A DNA stretch of 30,598 nt from JAFGPJ01 sp964439135 (GTDB lineage Bacteria > Planctomycetota > Phycisphaerae > Sedimentisphaerales > Anaerobacaceae): positions 1 to 30,598 of the forward strand of contig CAYTNN010000025.1 in the NCBI GenBank assembly GCA_964439135.1, read 5' to 3'. The first letter of the stretch is position 1. The number at the start of each line of letters is the position of its first letter. The translations under genes were made by a program, and so were the position numbers. The notes beneath the pieces are model-generated. The model saw nothing but the letters and a program-made list of their open reading frames with translations, had not been told where the DNA came from and made no database searches. Positions 1 through 8,377 of this stretch are shown here, piece by piece.

Positions 1-24
1 GAAACACAAAAAATAGTTCTGTTC

Positions 25-52
25 TTGCATAGTTCAGTGGTTTTTGTACAAT
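25..52 (+). promoter_or_regulatory. Possible promoter of the fhs-folD unit
   Basis: TTGCAT, a 16-base spacer and TACAAT lie about 110 bases before the fhs start. The -10 matches the sigma-70 consensus in 5 of 6 positions, but the -35 only in 3, so this is a weak call. The -10 overlaps the palindrome TTGTACAA (44-51), which recurs at the start site of the porin promoter. The leader holds a small hairpin (CCATAA, 5-base loop, TTATGG) near 102-118. Confidence 0.35.
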
Positions 53-161
53 AACAGCCCATTATGAGCATCAATTAAGGTGCCGAATGGTGAGTATGGA
101 CCATAAGCTTTTTATGGCCCGGCTCACCTTATTTTTAGGACATGAATTACAGGGCATGTAG

Positions 162-1925
162 ATGAATCTCGACCCAACAAGAATGACGCACTGGCAGATA
201 GCGGAAGCCGCCGAACAGACTATGAAACCCATCCGTTGGCTTGCCGAGGAGATGGGCCTGCAGAAAGATGAATTAATCCCGAGGGATCGCACATTAGTCA
301 AAGTTGACTATCAAAAGGCCCTTGCCCGGCTGGCGGACGCCCCGACGGCAAAATATATAGATGTTACCGCTATAACACCGACGCCACTCGGCGAAGGAAA
401 AACGACCACTACCATGGGTCTGCTCGAGGGTCTCGGCAAGCTGGACAAGCGCGCGATCGGGGCAATCCGCCAGCCCAGCAGCGGCCCAACATTCAATATC
501 AAAGGATCCGCCGCCGGGGGCGGTCTGGCACAATGTATTCCTCTGACTCCCCTGTCCATTCGCCTTACCGGCGATATCGACCATATCACGAACGCCCACA
601 ATCTCGCCATGGTCGCCCTGACCTCGCGAATGCAGCACGAGAGAAACTACGATGACGCCAGGCTGGCGAAAAGCAACCTGACGCGGATAGATATCGATCC
701 CGAACGGATTCATTTCAAATGGGCTATGGATTTCTGCGCCCAGAGTCTTCGCAATATGAGGATCGGCCGGGGCGGGAAAATGGACGGCTTCGAGATGGAC
801 TCAGGCTTTCAGATTGCCGCCTCGAGCGAGGTCATGGCAATACTTTCCGTCGCCAAGGACCTTAAAGACATGCGTCAGCGTATAGCCAAAATCGTGCTGG
901 CCTACGACAAGAAGGGCAATGAAGTAACGACCGCCGACCTTGAGGTTGACGGTGCGATGACCGCCTGGATGGCCGAAGCGATACACCCGACTTTACTGCA
1001 GACCATCGAGGGCCAGCCCGTATTCGTCCACGCGGGTCCGTTCGCGAATATCGCAATCGGGCAAAGCTCGGTCATCGCCGACATGATCGGAACGAAACTG
1101 GGCGAATACCACGTAACCGAGAGCGGCTTCGGTGCCGATATCGGCTTCGAGAAATTCTGGAACTTGAAATGCCGCATATCGGGCCTTAAACCCGACGCCG
1201 TCGTCATCGTGGCAACCATCCGCGCGCTGAAAATGCACGGCGGAGGCCCCGTGGTCAAACCCGGAATACCGCTGAGCGAGGAATATACCACCGAAAATCT
1301 CGAACTTCTCGAAAAAGGCTGTGAAAACCTCATCGCTCATATCGAAACGGTGAAGAAAAGCGGCGTTCAGCCTGTCGTCTGCGTCAACCACTTTCAAACC
1401 GACACACCGGCCGAAGCCGAGCTTGTCCGAAAAGTAGCCGAACAAAACGGTGCTTTAGCCGCGGTCTCGAAGCATTGGCTCAAGGGCGGCGAAGGAGCCA
1501 TCGAGCTGGCTGAGATGGTGATTGCGGCCTGTGAGCAGGAAAATAATTTCGAATTTCTTTACGATTCGGATACGCCGCTCGGAAAACGCATTGAACGAAT
1601 CGCCAAGGAAGTATACGGTGCGAGCGGCGTTACATACACGGACCAGGCCCGTGCGAAAGTTAAGGCCCTGGAGGCCGACCCGGCGGCCAAAGAACTGGGG
1701 ACCTGCATGGTCAAGACACATCTGAGCTTGTCGCATGACCCGAACCTCAAGGGCAGGCCGACCGGCTGGGAGCTTCCTATTAGCGATGTTCTGGTTTATA
1801 AAGGCGCCGGTTTTATCGTGCCGGTCGCAGGAGATATTAAGCTTATGCCGGGCACAGCGTCCAACCCGGCTTTCCGCCGTATCGATGTCGACGTCGATAC
1901 GGGAAAAGTGCAAGGCCTGTTTTAA
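162..1925 (+). CDS. fhs: Formate-tetrahydrofolate ligase
   Basis: Catalyses ATP-dependent condensation of formate with tetrahydrofolate to 10-formyl-THF, the cytoplasmic entry of formate into one-carbon metabolism. The 587-residue protein has the family P-loop TPLGEGKTT at about residues 74-82, followed by a GPTFNIKGSAAGGG segment equivalent to the nucleotide/folate-binding GIKGGAAGGG of well-studied ligases. Length is normal to slightly long. The start is supported by AGGG at 151-154, seven bases upstream. folD follows 63 bases after the stop on the same strand, so the two steps from formate to methylene-THF are probably co-transcribed. Several normally invariant stretches are altered (for example PLSIRLTGDIDHIT where classical enzymes have a FTGDFHAIT-like segment), suggesting a divergent clade. 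The family call is very secure; the physiological direction is not visible. Confidence 0.96.
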   Translation: MNLDPTRMTHWQIAEAAEQTMKPIRWLAEEMGLQKDELIPRDRTLVKVDYQKALARLADAPTAKYIDVTAITPTPLGEGKTTTTMGLLEGLGKLDKRAIGAIRQPSSGPTFNIKGSAAGGGLAQCIPLTPLSIRLTGDIDHITNAHNLAMVALTSRMQHERNYDDARLAKSNLTRIDIDPERIHFKWAMDFCAQSLRNMRIGRGGKMDGFEMDSGFQIAASSEVMAILSVAKDLKDMRQRIAKIVLAYDKKGNEVTTADLEVDGAMTAWMAEAIHPTLLQTIEGQPVFVHAGPFANIAIGQSSVIADMIGTKLGEYHVTESGFGADIGFEKFWNLKCRISGLKPDAVVIVATIRALKMHGGGPVVKPGIPLSEEYTTENLELLEKGCENLIAHIETVKKSGVQPVVCVNHFQTDTPAEAELVRKVAEQNGALAAVSKHWLKGGEGAIELAEMVIAACEQENNFEFLYDSDTPLGKRIERIAKEVYGASGVTYTDQARAKVKALEADPAAKELGTCMVKTHLSLSHDPNLKGRPTGWELPISDVLVYKGAGFIVPVAGDIKLMPGTASNPAFRRIDVDVDTGKVQGLF

Positions 1926-1988
1926 TAAACTTCTCATTTTTCGGCCGCGTTGAAATCATAAGTCGCTTAGATGTTCAGGGAGTACTCG

Positions 1989-2885
1989 ATGACAGCAAAA
2001 ATCATAGACGGCAAACAAATCGCCGCGGATATGCGGGCGGAACTCAAAGCTGAAGTCGCCAAATTAAAAGCACAGAATATCATTCCCGGCCTCGGCGTTA
2101 TCCTGGTCGGCGAAGACCCCGCTTCACTATCCTACGTCACAGCCAAAGAACGAGCCTGCATCGATATGGGGATATACTCCGACAACAAACGCCTGGCCGC
2201 CGACACTCCGCAGGCCAAGTTAATTGCTCTGGTCGAGAAGATGAATAATGACCCGAAAATCAACGGGATACTGGTCCAACTGCCTCTGCCGGAAGGTCTT
2301 GATGAATCGGAAGTTCTGCTCGTGATCGATCCCGCCAAAGATGTCGATGGATTCCATCCGGTGAACGTCGGCAAGATGGTTGTGGGCGAAAAGGCGTTTC
2401 TACCTTGCACGCCGCACGGAATTATTCAACTATTGATTCGCAACGGCGTAAAAATCGAGGGCGCCGACGTCGTAATCGTCGGAAGAAGCAACCTGGTCGG
2501 CAAGCCCCTGGCAAACATGCTGATCCAGAAAAAAACCAACGCAAACGCCACTGTGACCGTTTGCCACACCCGGACGAAAGACCTCAGCTCTCATACAAAA
2601 CGAGCGGATATTCTCATCGCCGCCGCCGGCCGGCCCAATACCGTTACCGCAGATATGGTCAAAGAAGGAGCGGTGGTTATTGATGTCGGCGTCAACCGCG
2701 TCGAAGATTCGACCAAAAAAAGAGGCTACCGCCTTATCGGCGACGTGGATTTCGAAGCGGTCAAGGAAAAAGCCTCGCTGATCACCCCGGTTCCCGGCGG
2801 TGTAGGCCCCATGACAATAACGATGCTGCTCTACAACACCGTTGAATCCGCCAGGCGGGCCGCGGCAATCGATACCAACCGGTAG
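1989..2885 (+). CDS. folD: Bifunctional methylene-THF dehydrogenase / methenyl-THF cyclohydrolase
   Basis: Interconverts 10-formyl-, methenyl- and methylene-tetrahydrofolate with NADP(H) in the cytoplasm, continuing from the product of the upstream ligase. The 298-residue protein has the catalytic SYVTAKERA segment with its Tyr and Lys, the substrate loop QLPLPEGLDE, DPAKDVDGFHPVN, the cofactor-binding VIVGRSNLVGKPLANML and the C-terminal signature PVPGGVGPMTITML. Length is typical for FolD (280-300). An in-frame ATG exists at 1971, but ATG 1989 is preferred because AGGGAG (1977-1982) sits about seven bases before it and the protein then begins MTAKIIDGK, like other FolD proteins. The stop is followed by 284 bases with the next gene's promoter, so folD closes this unit. 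Confidence 0.96.
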   Translation: MTAKIIDGKQIAADMRAELKAEVAKLKAQNIIPGLGVILVGEDPASLSYVTAKERACIDMGIYSDNKRLAADTPQAKLIALVEKMNNDPKINGILVQLPLPEGLDESEVLLVIDPAKDVDGFHPVNVGKMVVGEKAFLPCTPHGIIQLLIRNGVKIEGADVVIVGRSNLVGKPLANMLIQKKTNANATVTVCHTRTKDLSSHTKRADILIAAAGRPNTVTADMVKEGAVVIDVGVNRVEDSTKKRGYRLIGDVDFEAVKEKASLITPVPGGVGPMTITMLLYNTVESARRAAAIDTNR

Positions 2886-2977
2886 CATTGCGTAGAATAG
2901 AAAAGAACATCCGAAGCGAAAAAATGCCGCCGCGGAGTAGTCTCGGAACCGTTCGCTGGAATTCTGCAGGAATATTG

Positions 2978-3005
2978 TTGACCTCACCTGGCATATTCGT
3001 ATAAT
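2978..3005 (+). promoter_or_regulatory. Sigma-70-type promoter of the porin gene
   Basis: TTGACC (2978-2983), a 16-base spacer and a perfect TATAAT (3000-3005) lie upstream of the porin. Transcription would begin near 3012, leaving a leader of about 160 bases before the ATG at 3170. Confidence 0.65.
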
Positions 3006-3010
3006 ACCGA

Positions 3011-3024
3011 CCTTTGTACAAAGG
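3011..3024. promoter_or_regulatory. Perfect 14-bp palindrome at the predicted porin start site
   Basis: CCTTTGTACAAAGG is a perfect dyad beginning six bases after the -10 box, where a dimeric regulator would block RNA polymerase. Its core TTTGTACAA also occurs at 43-51 in the proposed fhs promoter. An operator role is inferred from position and symmetry only. Confidence 0.45.
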
Positions 3025-3169
3025 ATGCTTAGAAAAAGAATATAGAATTCGGAAAAAAGACCACGAAGAAAGACGTGCCACTTATTGTTGCCGGTCTGCT
3101 GAATATCGCATTTATTTACAGCATTGGCGAAACAACACGAAGGGAAATCAGGAAAGAAAGGGATTTACA

Positions 3170-4477
3170 ATGAGGAATCTGCAAGTTTTGTTGAGTCTTG
3201 TCCTGTTGACAAGCGTCGGGACAATCTGCCTGGCGGCCGATAGCGAGGATTTGGCCAGGGAAAATGCCGAACTAAAGCGGAAAGTCGAGAAACTTGACAA
3301 GGATATGGAAGAGCTCAGGAAAATCGTCATTCCGCAAGCCGAGACGACCGGATCGCAGAGCCCGAAGATAGTCTGGTCGGACCTGGATATCCAACTCTAC
3401 GGGTATCTGAAACTTGACGCCGCTTACGACTCTTCTCGGATTAACAACGGTAATTATGCCCAGTGGGTCGAACAGGAGAACAACAATAAAGACGACGACC
3501 AGTTCAATATGACAGCCAACCAGAGCCGTTTCGGGGTGAAAATCAACGGGCCTGACGGAGAAGCCATGAATACCAGCGGATTAGTCGAGGTGGACTTTTA
3601 TGGTAGCGACGCGGCTGAAAATAAAGCACAACTAATGATGCGCCATGCTTATATGAAGCTGGACTGGCCTGAGTCTCGGTTCAATATTATCGCCGGCCAG
3701 ACATCGGACGTAATAAGCCCATTATTCCCCTCTACATTAAACTACAGCGTCGGCTGGTGGACTGGTAATATTGGCTACCGCCGTCCACAAATTAGGCTGA
3801 CCAAAGAATTAGGCTTTGTGACGGGCGGTTTTTTAAAGCTGGAAGGCGCTTTGACCAGGACAATCGGCAGGGATAATATCTATATGGAAGGAACGACCGA
3901 TTCAGGTGAAGATGCCGGTTTTCCCACTTTTCAGGGCAGGGCCAGCATGACGCTTCCCATGTTAGGAGCACAAGAAGCTACAATAGGTCTGTCCGGGCAC
4001 TGGGGCGAGGAAGAGTATGATATTGCAGTCAGCGGTCGGGAGAAAGAATTCATGACATGGTCCTTGAACCTGGATTACACTCAACCAATCTGCAGTAAGG
4101 TACAAATCAATGCCGAATTGTTCACGGGCGAAAATTTGAATGCCTACCTGGGCGGGATAGGTCAGGGCGTAATTACCGATACGACCAAGCCGAACCATTA
4201 CGAAGAGATCGGCAGCAAAGGCGGCTGGATTGCTGCAGGTCTGGGGCCGTGGGATAATAAGCGGTTCAATGTAGGTTTTGCCATGGACGATGTGGACCGC
4301 AGTAATGTCAACGATGGCGATCGGACTTTAAACCGTTCTGTGTTCGGGAACGTATATTGTTCCCTTAACAAGCAAACTGATGTTGCCTTCGAGATCTCAC
4401 ACTGGCGGACTGAATATCGTGGACCCGGCGACGCCGATAGCCTGCGATTACAAACAGCCCTTATTTACAAATTCTGA
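3170..4477 (+). CDS. Outer-membrane porin-like beta-barrel protein with coiled-coil N-terminus
   Basis: Predicted to form a barrel in the outer membrane. From ATG 3170 the 435-residue protein starts with a signal peptide (MRNLQVLLSLVLLTSVGTICLA, cleavage near residue 22), then a short heptad-rich helix (about residues 26-50, ENAELKRKVEKL) as in trimeric porins with a periplasmic coiled coil. The rest shows alternating polar/hydrophobic strands rich in Tyr, Trp and Gly (IQLYGYLKLDAAYDSS, RFGVKI, HAYMKLDW) and ends in a terminal Phe (LIYKF), as expected for barrel assembly. The frame is open further upstream, but GGAAAGAAAGG before 3170 and the signal peptide fix the start. It resembles DcaP-type porins; the substrate is unknown. 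It has its own promoter and sits between one-carbon and acetate genes, so small carboxylates are a guess. Confidence 0.8.
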   Translation: MRNLQVLLSLVLLTSVGTICLAADSEDLARENAELKRKVEKLDKDMEELRKIVIPQAETTGSQSPKIVWSDLDIQLYGYLKLDAAYDSSRINNGNYAQWVEQENNNKDDDQFNMTANQSRFGVKINGPDGEAMNTSGLVEVDFYGSDAAENKAQLMMRHAYMKLDWPESRFNIIAGQTSDVISPLFPSTLNYSVGWWTGNIGYRRPQIRLTKELGFVTGGFLKLEGALTRTIGRDNIYMEGTTDSGEDAGFPTFQGRASMTLPMLGAQEATIGLSGHWGEEEYDIAVSGREKEFMTWSLNLDYTQPICSKVQINAELFTGENLNAYLGGIGQGVITDTTKPNHYEEIGSKGGWIAAGLGPWDNKRFNVGFAMDDVDRSNVNDGDRTLNRSVFGNVYCSLNKQTDVAFEISHWRTEYRGPGDADSLRLQTALIYKF

Positions 4478-4496
4478 AAGGTAATTTTTTTTAAGG

Positions 4497-4525
4497 TTGA
4501 CATGTTAAGGAAATTCAGGTAGATT
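4497..4525 (+). promoter_or_regulatory. Sigma-70-type promoter of acs
   Basis: A perfect TTGACA (4497-4502), a 17-base spacer and TAGATT (4520-4525, 4 of 6 matches) lie just after the porin stop. The predicted leader is about 150 bases and very AT-rich. It ends with AAAGGAG five bases before the acs ATG. Confidence 0.55.
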
Positions 4526-4681
4526 CTTATTTTATCCTATCTATAATCAAGAGAGTAGTGAGGATATCTACTAAAATCAAGCATTTAACATAGAGATTAC
4601 TGTATAAACAATTTGCTAAAAAGCATAAAAAAAGGCAATTAGAGCACAATAATTAACATTAAATTACGTAAAGGAGAATCC

Positions 4682-5941
4682 ATGGGACAAAAAAAAGCAA
4701 TTGACTCTCTAATGAGCGAGGGACGGACATTTCCGCCGCCAGAGCAAATTAAAGCCAATGCTTATGTCAACAGCATGGAGCAGTTCCAACAGATGTGGGA
4801 AAGTTCGATCAACGACCCCGACAACTTTTGGCTTGAGCAGGCAAAGAGCCTCCACTGGTTCAAGGAACCAACAAAAGCTCTGGATTACACGTGGGATACG
4901 AAGGGCCGTAAGATTGAGCATACATGGTTTGAAGACGGCCAACTGAACGTCTCATACAACTGCCTGGATCGCCATCTCGGAACCCCGACCGCAAAGAAAA
5001 TCGCACTGTTGTGGCAGGGTGAGGCGGAAGACGCTGTTAAGAAATATACCTACGAACAGCTTCATAAGGAAGTTTGTAAGTTCGCCAATGTCCTGAAGTC
5101 AAAGGGTATAACAAAAGGAGACCGTGTAGCGATTTATATGCCAATGGTCCCGGAACTCCCGATTGTTATGCTGGCATGTGCCCGCATCGGCGCGATTCAT
5201 TCGATCATCTTCGGCGGATTCAGCGCAGATGCGATCGAGGGTCGCGTCAACGACTCCGACTGCAAAATGCTGATTACATCCAATGTTTCGCTGCGTGCCG
5301 GAAANNNNNNNNNNNNNNNNNNNNNNNNNNNNNNNNNNNNNNNNNNNNNNNNNNNNNNNNNNNNNNNNNNNNNNNNNNNNNNNNNNNNNNNNNNNNNNNN
5401 NNNNTGGCCCGGAATGATGAGAACAATGTGGGGCGACCACGACAGATTTGTGGATACATATTTCACTATGTATGACAACATCTACTTTGCCGGCGACGGC
5501 TGCCGAGTTGACCCGGACGGCGATTACTGGCTCATGGGCAGAATCGACGATGTCGTTAACGTATCCGGCCACCGTATCGGCACTGCCGAGGTCGAAAGCG
5601 CCCTTGTCAGCCACGACAAAGTCGCCGAAGCGGCGGTTACACCCATCCCCCACGAAATCAAGGGGCAGGGTTTATATGCCTTCGTAACGCTTATCGGCGG
5701 CGTCGAGGAAACTGAAGAGCTGAAGAAGGAGCTTATAATGCACGTGCGAAAGGAGATTGGTGCTATCGCAGCACCTGAAGCGATTCAGTTTGCACCGGCT
5801 CTTCCTAAGACGCGTTCCGGCAAGATTATGCGGCGTATCCTGCGTAAGATTGCCGAGAAAGATACGAGCAACCTTGGTGATATCACTACGCTTGCTGACC
5901 CGCACGTGGTCGAGGACCTGATTAAAGGCCGGGGCAAGTAA
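4682..5941 (+). CDS. acs: Acetyl-CoA synthetase (AMP-forming), interrupted by an assembly gap
   Basis: Activates acetate to acetyl-CoA via acetyl-AMP in the cytoplasm. The first ~207 residues match the Acs N-terminus (DNFWLEQA, KKIALLWQGE, YTYEQLHKEVCKFANVLKSKG, GDRVAIYMPMVPELPIVMLACARIGAIHSIIFGGFS). The last ~178 residues match its C-terminus (WPGMMRTMWGDHDRF, YFAGDGCRVDPDGDYWLMGRIDDVVNVSGHRIGTAEVESAL) and end with PKTRSGKIMRRILRK. The Lys in SGKIMRR is the catalytic residue whose acetylation switches Acs off in other bacteria. About 385 residues are visible against a usual ~650, so roughly 265 residues (most of the adenylation core) are missing in the 100-N run; the open frame across the gap is accidental. 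Clear ribosome site AAAGGAG before the ATG. The OFA-type carrier follows after a hairpin. Confidence 0.96.
   Translation: MGQKKAIDSLMSEGRTFPPPEQIKANAYVNSMEQFQQMWESSINDPDNFWLEQAKSLHWFKEPTKALDYTWDTKGRKIEHTWFEDGQLNVSYNCLDRHLGTPTAKKIALLWQGEAEDAVKKYTYEQLHKEVCKFANVLKSKGITKGDRVAIYMPMVPELPIVMLACARIGAIHSIIFGGFSADAIEGRVNDSDCKMLITSNVSLRAGXXXXXXXXXXXXXXXXXXXXXXXXXXXXXXXXXXWPGMMRTMWGDHDRFVDTYFTMYDNIYFAGDGCRVDPDGDYWLMGRIDDVVNVSGHRIGTAEVESALVSHDKVAEAAVTPIPHEIKGQGLYAFVTLIGGVEETEELKKELIMHVRKEIGAIAAPEAIQFAPALPKTRSGKIMRRILRKIAEKDTSNLGDITTLADPHVVEDLIKGRGK
5305..5404. other. Assembly gap (100 N) inside acs
   Basis: The run is exactly 100 N, the usual placeholder for unknown size. Alignment of the flanking Acs segments to a full-length enzyme implies roughly 800 missing bases, so coordinates downstream are underestimated. 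Confidence 0.95.
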
Positions 5942-5966
5942 AATGTTTTCTTGAAAAAGACTCAGA

Positions 5967-6006
5967 GCCGGGTGCATACAATCGTGTGCATCCGGCCTAT
6001 TTTATT
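5967..6006 (+). terminator. Hairpin between acs and the MFS gene (terminator or processing site)
   Basis: A 13-bp stem (5967-5979 with 5984-5996, two G-U pairs) around an AATC loop, followed by the T-rich TATTTTATT. It lies 26 bases after the acs stop and directly before the ribosome site of the next gene. The weak T-tract suggests partial termination or mRNA 3'-end stabilisation, lowering carrier expression relative to acs. Confidence 0.6.
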
Positions 6007-6018
6007 GAAAGGAAGATT

Positions 6019-7320
6019 ATGGCCGGGCAAAAGGTAATGAATCGGTGGCTGGTGGTGATTGGCGGAATCCTGATCCAATTGTGCCTTGGAGCGATTTATG
6101 CATGGTCGGCATTCACGAAAAAACTGACGGAAGCACCGTTCAGTTTCACGAAACTGCAAACTCAGCTCGTCTTCTGCGTGGGCCTGGCGACCTTTGCGGT
6201 CGTTATGGCCCTGATAGCAGGCAAATGGCAGAAAAAGGCCGGGCCTCGAATCGTCGCGATGACAGGCGGAATCGTGCTTGGTATCGGTTATCTGATCGCA
6301 GGCTTTTCCGGCAGCAGTTTCGCCGGCATTCTCATCGGCGTCGGAATCCTGGGCGGCGCCGGAATCGGGCTGGCTTATGTATGCCCCATCGCGGCACTCG
6401 TAAAATGGTTCCCCGACAAGAAAGGTATGATTACAGGGCTCGCCGTTGCCGGTTTTGGCTTTGGCGCGCTGATATGGATTAAGCTGACGAGCGGCTTTCA
6501 GTTCGGCCCTGTCGACCTGACCCCCGGCTGGACCGGTCTATACGGCGCCGGTTGGAGCGTCAGTGCCGTCTTCAAACTATACGGGGTGCTTTTTGCCGTG
6601 CTCGTGGGCATTGGTTCACTTGTAACCATCAATCCGCCCGAGGGCTGGCTGCCGGCAGGCTGGACGCCGCCGACAACCGGTGCCGCAAGCGCGGGCGGCA
6701 CAAATTTCACCGTAGGAAAAATGGTCCGGACATACCAATACTGGGTGCTTTTCCTGACGTTTACGGTCGGAGCATTGGCGGGGCTGATGGTCATCGGGAT
6801 CATAAAGCTCTTCGGAATCGATGCACTGACCGCCAACGGAATCGAACTGACCAAAGCCAACGTCATGACTGGAACGGCGATGGGATTGTTCTACGCCCTG
6901 TTCAACGGGCTTGGACGAATCATCTGGGGCACCGTATCGGAAAAAACCGGACGAAAAAATGCCATCGTTCTCATGAGCGCGATCCAGGGCGTCATGATGA
7001 TTGTGTTCTATTTCATCGGGGGCAAGGAAATTGGCCTCTATATCGGGGCGGCGGTAATTGGTTTCAACTTCGGCGGCAACTTCGCCCTGTTTCCCACTGC
7101 GACGGCCGATTTCTTCGGCAATAAAAACGTCGGCGTCAACTATCCATGGGTCTTTATGGCTTATGGCGTAGGCGGTATCGTCGGGCCGTTCCTCGGCGGC
7201 GCGATGGGAGACGCAAAGACATGGGCCTTCGCTTTTATCCCGGCCGGAATCGCATGCCTGGTCGCCGCCGGTTTGGCGATGACCTTAAAGCCCATTAAAA
7301 CAGAAGCGGCAGACGCCTAA
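6019..7320 (+). CDS. OFA-family MFS transporter (oxalate/formate antiporter-like)
   Basis: A 433-residue inner-membrane carrier of the major facilitator superfamily with about 12 hydrophobic segments. The N-terminus NRWLVVIGGILIQLCLGAIYAWSAF is the hallmark of the oxalate:formate antiporter (OFA) family, and AYVCPIAALVKWFPDKKGMITGLAVAGFG is its conserved middle signature. GRIIWGTVSEKTGRKNA matches the MFS loop 8-9 motif. ATG 6019 is chosen over an upstream in-frame ATG (5986) because the latter lies within the terminator hairpin, while GAAAGGAAG sits just before 6019. It follows acs on the same strand, so a monocarboxylate such as acetate or formate is a reasonable substrate, but OFA members vary widely and nothing visible fixes it. 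A strong terminator follows. Confidence 0.88.
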   Translation: MAGQKVMNRWLVVIGGILIQLCLGAIYAWSAFTKKLTEAPFSFTKLQTQLVFCVGLATFAVVMALIAGKWQKKAGPRIVAMTGGIVLGIGYLIAGFSGSSFAGILIGVGILGGAGIGLAYVCPIAALVKWFPDKKGMITGLAVAGFGFGALIWIKLTSGFQFGPVDLTPGWTGLYGAGWSVSAVFKLYGVLFAVLVGIGSLVTINPPEGWLPAGWTPPTTGAASAGGTNFTVGKMVRTYQYWVLFLTFTVGALAGLMVIGIIKLFGIDALTANGIELTKANVMTGTAMGLFYALFNGLGRIIWGTVSEKTGRKNAIVLMSAIQGVMMIVFYFIGGKEIGLYIGAAVIGFNFGGNFALFPTATADFFGNKNVGVNYPWVFMAYGVGGIVGPFLGGAMGDAKTWAFAFIPAGIACLVAAGLAMTLKPIKTEAADA

Positions 7321-7345
7321 CACCTGCTATTGATTACATGACTAT

Positions 7346-7383
7346 AATGGCCCGAACCTTCCGGTTTGGGCCATTCTTTTTTT
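7346..7383 (+). terminator. Rho-independent terminator of the acs-MFS unit
   Basis: A 13-bp stem (7346-7358 with 7363-7375, one G-U pair) with a TTCC loop, followed by a C and seven Ts. It lies 25 bases after the transporter stop and is the clearest terminator in the window. Confidence 0.9.
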
Positions 7384-7460
7384 CCCTGCCGCCTGCCAAA
7401 CCCAGAAAAAAATAGGAAGCCTAAAGAACGCAGGAAGTTGTGGCGTAAACTTTTAAACGC

Positions 7461-7493
7461 AAAAAGAAAAGCCTGACCCTTCTTTTTCTCAGG
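7461..7493 (-). terminator. Weak terminator of the zinc-ribbon gene
   Basis: On the minus strand, a 5-bp CCTGA/TCAGG stem with a 12-base loop is followed by the T-rich CTTTTCTTTTT. It lies 12 bases past the stop at 7506. The short stem makes the call modest. Confidence 0.4.
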
Positions 7494-7505
7494 TGGCCCG
7501 ATTGG

Positions 7506-8135
7506 TTAGTGGCTCTCCTCATCAATCATTTTGTCCCATAGATCATGTAAACTCCCTGAGGAGAGTTCTTTGTGCTGAGCTTCCCGTAGAATGTTAGCAA
7601 TTTCACTTAGATTACATCTACTTCTTTTGAGTAATGCAGTAAAGTCTTCTGAGTTACCTTTTGTGATTCCATGAATCAATATCTCTTCAACGATAGCACT
7701 CCTTACTTCAGGAGAAACGTTTGGCATACCTTCATTGTATTCGCGAATGTATTCGATAAAAATTTCAATACCATGAGATGACTCTAGTTGAAACTCTGTG
7801 AAGCACGATTCGCCGCCTTCTCTTTTGGCCTTTGATATAATCTTACGGATAACTGATTTAATAAGATCGTACGATGCGTTGCCAACAATCCCGCTTAAAG
7901 CAGCGATGCCTATGAATACAAGCCATTGGTCTGGTGGCACTATGGACGCTTTTGAGCTGATTTCACCGTTTCTTGTTAATTGGCTTTCATAGTAGTTTCG
8001 GTAGAGGATGCCAAATTCGACAGAAGACTTTGCTGCAGAAACAATGATGTCGTAATCACGTGAAATTGGGGAGCCACAGGCTGAACATGAATTTCCATTG
8101 TCAATTATTGATGCGCAGGATAAGCAAAGTTTCAT
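7506..8135 (-). CDS. Hypothetical membrane protein with N-terminal zinc ribbon
   Basis: No family recognised. The 209-residue protein begins with MKLCLSCASIIDNG and then CSACGSPI, giving two CxxC pairs (Cys 4, 7, 17 and 20), the pattern of a small zinc ribbon. One hydrophobic stretch near residues 70-90 (WLVFIGIAALSGIVG) could span the membrane. The remaining C-terminal ~110 residues are charged and probably helical and cytoplasmic. ATG 8135 has GGAAGG nine bases upstream. The gene is clearly richer in AT and A/T-ending codons than the acetate genes on either side, pointing to horizontal acquisition. It lies in the convergent space between two terminators, away from any operon. The coding call is good; function unknown. 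Confidence 0.75.
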   Translation of the reverse strand: MKLCLSCASIIDNGNSCSACGSPISRDYDIIVSAAKSSVEFGILYRNYYESQLTRNGEISSKASIVPPDQWLVFIGIAALSGIVGNASYDLIKSVIRKIISKAKREGGESCFTEFQLESSHGIEIFIEYIREYNEGMPNVSPEVRSAIVEEILIHGITKGNSEDFTALLKRSRCNLSEIANILREAQHKELSSGSLHDLWDKMIDEESH

Positions 8136-8172
8136 GAAACGTAACCTTCCTATAGCTAAGCTCTAATATCAT

Positions 8173-8203
8173 ATTATATGGTTTTATCGACAACACTTCT
8201 CAA
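8173..8203 (-). promoter_or_regulatory. Possible promoter of the zinc-ribbon gene
   Basis: On the minus strand TTGAGA (8203-8198) and a perfect TATAAT (8178-8173) are separated by 19 bases, two more than ideal. The -10 lies about 40 bases before the ATG at 8135. Confidence 0.35.
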
Positions 8204-8360
8204 GATATCACATTAACAAATGTATCCAAACATTGACGCGTCATTTATGTCTCAAAATAATCGAAAGTTGATATTAACAGTAAAACTCGCTAACAACTTC
8301 TCGACGTCACACTTTTCCCGCAAACAAACGCTGGGACCGATTTTAAGCTAATCTGTCAGG

Positions 8361-8377
8361 CAAAGCAAGAAAAAAGC
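8361..8377. repeat. Left copy of short direct repeat around the DUF4160-DUF2442 pair
   Basis: CAAAGC followed by CAAGAAAAAAGC. The same two blocks, with extra bases between them, recur at 9032-9053 on the other side of the gene pair. The A-rich core makes chance a real alternative. Confidence 0.4.

Noticed and set aside
4682..5941. Reading acs as a natural short 419-residue variant
   Set aside because: The in-frame passage through the N run is accidental; the missing part contains the adenylation core that no functional Acs lacks.
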